Of a DNA stretch of 64,000 bases, positions 61,230 through 64,000 are shown one piece after another. Both the position numbers and the translations under genes were made by a program. The notes under the pieces were generated by a model. It saw only the letters and a list, made by a program, of their open reading frames with translations. It was not told the DNA's origin and ran no database searches. This stretch comes from Paulownia fortunei (Eukaryota > Streptophyta > Magnoliopsida > Lamiales > Paulowniaceae), in assembly GCA_019321725.1 (NCBI GenBank), contig CM033109.1:23777993-23841992 (forward strand). The letters run 5' to 3'. Every line of letters starts with the position of its first letter. Position 1 is the stretch's first letter.

Positions 61230-62389
61230 ACCTCTTTAAAACTCGGCCTCCCATTTGTCTGCCCCAACAAAACCACTTTCCTCATCTCTCTATCTCAACG
61301 TTTTCTCTCACTACCTATATATACACATACGTATAAAATCACACACAGCACACAGCGCACACCCACAGTCACACACTCACACACCCACTTTCTTTGTCCT
61401 GAAGTTATCTTCTTTTAGGAGGTCGCCCTCGAAAACCCCTTGGTAAAACAACACTCCAACTATTCTTGCTTCATCATCGCTTGGCTTAGGTGACTAGCTT
61501 CACTCGAAACCAGGTCAACTCTAGGGCTGTTTGATTTGTTAATTCAATTAACCTGCTCATGTTCGTATTAGGTTTTTTTGTCTGTGTCTAAGTTCAAGGT
61601 TTGCGTTTCTCGTGTTCTAATTTTTATTTGATTGGCGCTTGTTCTCCGGGAATTCCGAATCTTGAACTATTCAATTTATACGTGGCCAATTTAGAGTTCG
61701 AATTGATTTATACATCGATACTCTTGAACTGTTTTCTTGGGTTTGGGCTTGGTATTTCTGTTGATTTAGAAGTTTGCTGCTTCTTCTTGATTTTTTAATT
61801 GATGTCGTATTGTGAAATTTACTGCTTAGCTAATGTTATTCCTTGTTATTTGATAATTTCTGGTGGTATATTGCTTTTTCATTTTATGAGACAGTGAAGC
61901 TCAATTGGGCGTCTTATGATGCTGATTCTGTGTTTCTTGCTGTTGTTTTTTCTGAGTTTTATTTTCTTGGCTTCCTTCAGTATATGTATTTTTTCTTTAT
62001 TTGAGGTTAATTTGCTCTAAATTCTTTATTTATGTGTTGCTTTCTTGTATCTGAATTGCAGTTGTGAAATTTTGGAGGTGATTTTTTATTATCTAGGCCT
62101 TTATCACGGGTAAATTCGAGTACTTTATCTCAAAGAGGGTTTTATTGTTTAAGAATAAAAGATTTGGAGGTCAAGGTCTCATGAGAATTGTTAGGGGAAT
62201 GCAGAAATCGATTCACGAGGATCAGAGCTTAGTGGGCTGGAAGAACAAATCACTTACCCGTGGAATTGGTGTGACGGCTCCCAAGGCCAGAACGCGCGAC
62301 AAGTTGAAACCTGCAGCTTTATATATCTAATTTTGGGTGAAAATAAGAAAAAAAATTGTCTGCTTGGAGTTTGAAGAAGAGGGGAAATA
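61230..62389 (+). other. 5' leader region of the OTU protease with leader intron
   Basis: After a C/T- and CA-rich first leader exon (about 61230-61440) there are candidate donors (TTG|GTAAAA near 61442 or CAG|GTCAAC near 61512). The acceptor is TTGCAG ending at 62061. The second leader part carries the upstream ORF at 62181-62330. Exon borders at the 5' side are inferred. Confidence 0.45.
62181..62330 (+). promoter_or_regulatory. Upstream ORF in the OTLD1 leader (49 codons)
   Basis: The first ATG after the leader intron opens a 49-codon frame (MRIVRGMQ... ending KLKPAALYI) that stops 59 nt before the main ATG and is in another frame. The peptide is basic (many Lys/Arg). A second in-frame ATG is at 62199. 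Such a uORF would be expected to lower translation of the protease; whether its peptide is conserved cannot be seen here. Confidence 0.5.
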
Positions 62390-63631
62390 ATGACTCGGAT
62401 TTTAGTGCAGCGAGGTTCTGCTGGTTCATCGTCATCATCTAACCAAAACAGATCGTCATCATCAGTATCAGTGCCCAGTCCCTCTTCTTCTTCAGCTTCA
62501 CCACAGCAGCAGGTTACTGGCATTGCACAAGTTGTTCCAGCAGTGAAAGATGAGAATTTGGTAGAAGAAGTGCAAGAGCAGATTGTTGTGGATGAGTTAT
62601 CAGAGTATGGTGGTGTTTCAGACAACAAAAGTGAGGATCTTTGTCCGGAAAGTTTGAACAGTGATCACCATGAAAGTGAAAAAATTGCGGATGATGAGAA
62701 GGTTCGTAATGATGATGTTGTGGGTTCTGGAAACGTGGTAAAAGGGTTTGGAGGATTGCCAGTTGTCGAGGAGGAAAAGGATGCAATGGTTGGAAGTTCT
62801 TTACATATGGTTACTGGCAGTTCTTATCCACCACCGCCTCCTGTGCCACCTCCAAAGCCCTCTTCAATGAACTCGAATTCTAGGAGATTTACATCTGCTG
62901 ACTCAAATACAGTGCGAATAGGGTCATCTAGGAGAGCTTCAGGCTGGCCTGGTGTATCAAGCAGGTCATCACCAACTGGATCTCATCCATCTTCACCTCG
63001 GTCTCACTGCGAAGGTGAAGGATATAACAGTGCTGACGAGCAGAGCCCATGCTTTAGTTCATCCTATGATGATGCAGTGAGTTTTGTTGGGGTTTAACTT
63101 CTTGTTTTAATGATCATGGTTTCAGTTTCTGTAATGCTGCAGCTGGTTCCAAAATAATCAATGTATCTTTGAATTTTTTTGCTATTACTCTGCTTTCTCA
63201 AATACCTTTATAAAAAACCAATGAAGCAGCTTCTTACCAAGTTAATGATTTCCTCATTGTTAATATTTTATGCATGATTATATTAATCCTATTAGTTGCT
63301 GATTATTATTGTGTTCAAACTTGTCAAGGAAGTTTCTGATTCCATCCATGATGGTCCAGGGTGCAAGTTATGCTCTGTTTAGTTTGTATCAGAGTAGAAA
63401 GCATTATCACATGCTTCAGAATATGAGCCTGAGTAATGTGGTAAACCAGGATTGTTTTATCTGTTTCAGGAAAGGGAACACCAGTTTGAGATTGATTTAA
63501 GGCGGGTTAAAGGTTTGGAAGTGAGAAAAATGCTAGAGGATGGGAACTGTCTTTTTCGTGCTGTTGCAGATCAAGTATATGGTGACTCTGAACTATATGA
63601 TTTGGTTAGGCAGATGTGCATTGACTATATG
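62390..63631 (+). CDS. OTLD1: OTU-domain deubiquitinase, OTLD1-like, 5' part
   Basis: Cysteine protease that removes ubiquitin; Arabidopsis OTLD1 acts on histone H2B in gene regulation. Two coding exons are in the window, 62390-63076 and 63470-63631, with phase-0 GT-AG introns, and the gene continues beyond position 64000. The long N-terminal part is low-complexity: MTRILVQRGSAGSSSSSNQN, Ser-rich and acidic stretches, a proline run (YPPPPPVPPPKP), then SRSSPTGSHPSSPRSH. Exon 2 begins the OTU domain: QFEIDLRRVKGLEVRKML, then the catalytic EDGNCLFRAVADQVYG with Asp253 and the nucleophile Cys256. The catalytic His lies outside the window. The MTRILVQRGS start is characteristic of this subgroup. 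No lesion in the visible part. Confidence 0.9.
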
Positions 63632-64000
63632 GTACGGGATTTTCATTTTCTTATGTTTATGAGGGTCCCTTTTTTGTGATTATGGCCATTACATGTTGTC
63701 ACATGAATAAAAAAATATATTTTCTTTGCTTATTAACTTTGATTGACAACGTATTCAGTTGTTCACCAAAAAGGTGAAACATAATCCTAATTTATCTTGT
63801 TGGTACTTGATATCTACTATTTCGAGCAGTCGACAAGCAGATTACTTTAATTTCTTCTTTGATTTTTAGGCAGTTTTATTAGATGGTAATGTAATTTTTC
63901 TTGTAATGTTATTTTGACCTCAAGAAAGTTGAGTAATGGTACTGAATATGATTGATCTTGGGAATGTATATGTTTCTATGAGCTTACAGTATTTAGTTTT
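63632..64000 (+). other. Intron of the OTU gene, runs off the window
   Basis: Begins with the donor GTACGG at 63632. No further OTU exon is recognised before the end of the window. Confidence 0.6.

Overview
This is a stretch of nuclear DNA from a dicot plant. The genes have spliceosomal introns with GT-AG borders, intergenic DNA is very AT-rich, and simple repeats and decayed transposons are common. The gene set is plant-specific: class III peroxidase, germin-like protein, S40 senescence regulator, Ole e 1-type protein, NAC factor, longin-type VAMP, plastid lycopene beta-cyclase, proline-rich wall protein, CASP, and an OTLD1-type OTU protease. The species cannot be told from the sequence alone.

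Left part (1-19.7 kb): a cytochrome P450 remnant (2.5-3.1 kb), a four-exon PER60-like peroxidase (4.6-6.4 kb), an unrecognised minus-strand coding remnant split by a MITE-like insertion (6.8-7.4 kb), an intronless cysteine-free germin-like protein (8.0-8.6 kb), an S40-family gene (10.0-10.7 kb), about 8 kb with no recognisable gene, then a two-exon Ole e 1-like gene (19.0-19.7 kb).

Middle part (19.7-34.9 kb): transposon-rich. A degenerate Mutator-like element (about 23.2-29.0 kb) joins a MULE transposase to a plant mobile domain (PMD/MAIN-like) reading frame. It still shows a promoter, a 5'-leader intron and a PMD intron, but carries many stops. A NAC090-like gene follows at 29.9 kb; its C-terminus looks frameshifted.

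Right part (34.9-64 kb): VAMP714-like v-SNARE with a GC-AG intron, an intronless chromoplast-type lycopene beta-cyclase (CYCB/CCS/NSY family), a minus-strand proline-rich wall protein, a ten-exon ELM1-like gene with a premature stop, a frameshift and a five-codon deletion, a three-exon CASP, and the 5' part of an OTLD1-type deubiquitinase with a 49-codon upstream ORF. The last gene runs off the window.

PER60, Ole e 1, NAC090, VAMP714 and ELM1 have Arabidopsis relatives that, from memory, lie together on chromosome 5 (At5g22350-At5g22430). The window therefore probably preserves an old collinear block, with other genes and transposons between them. I found no clearly new multi-gene system. The best leads are the broken ELM1 copy, the uORF before OTLD1, the NAC C-terminal frameshift, the GC-AG intron and the MULE/PMD composite element.
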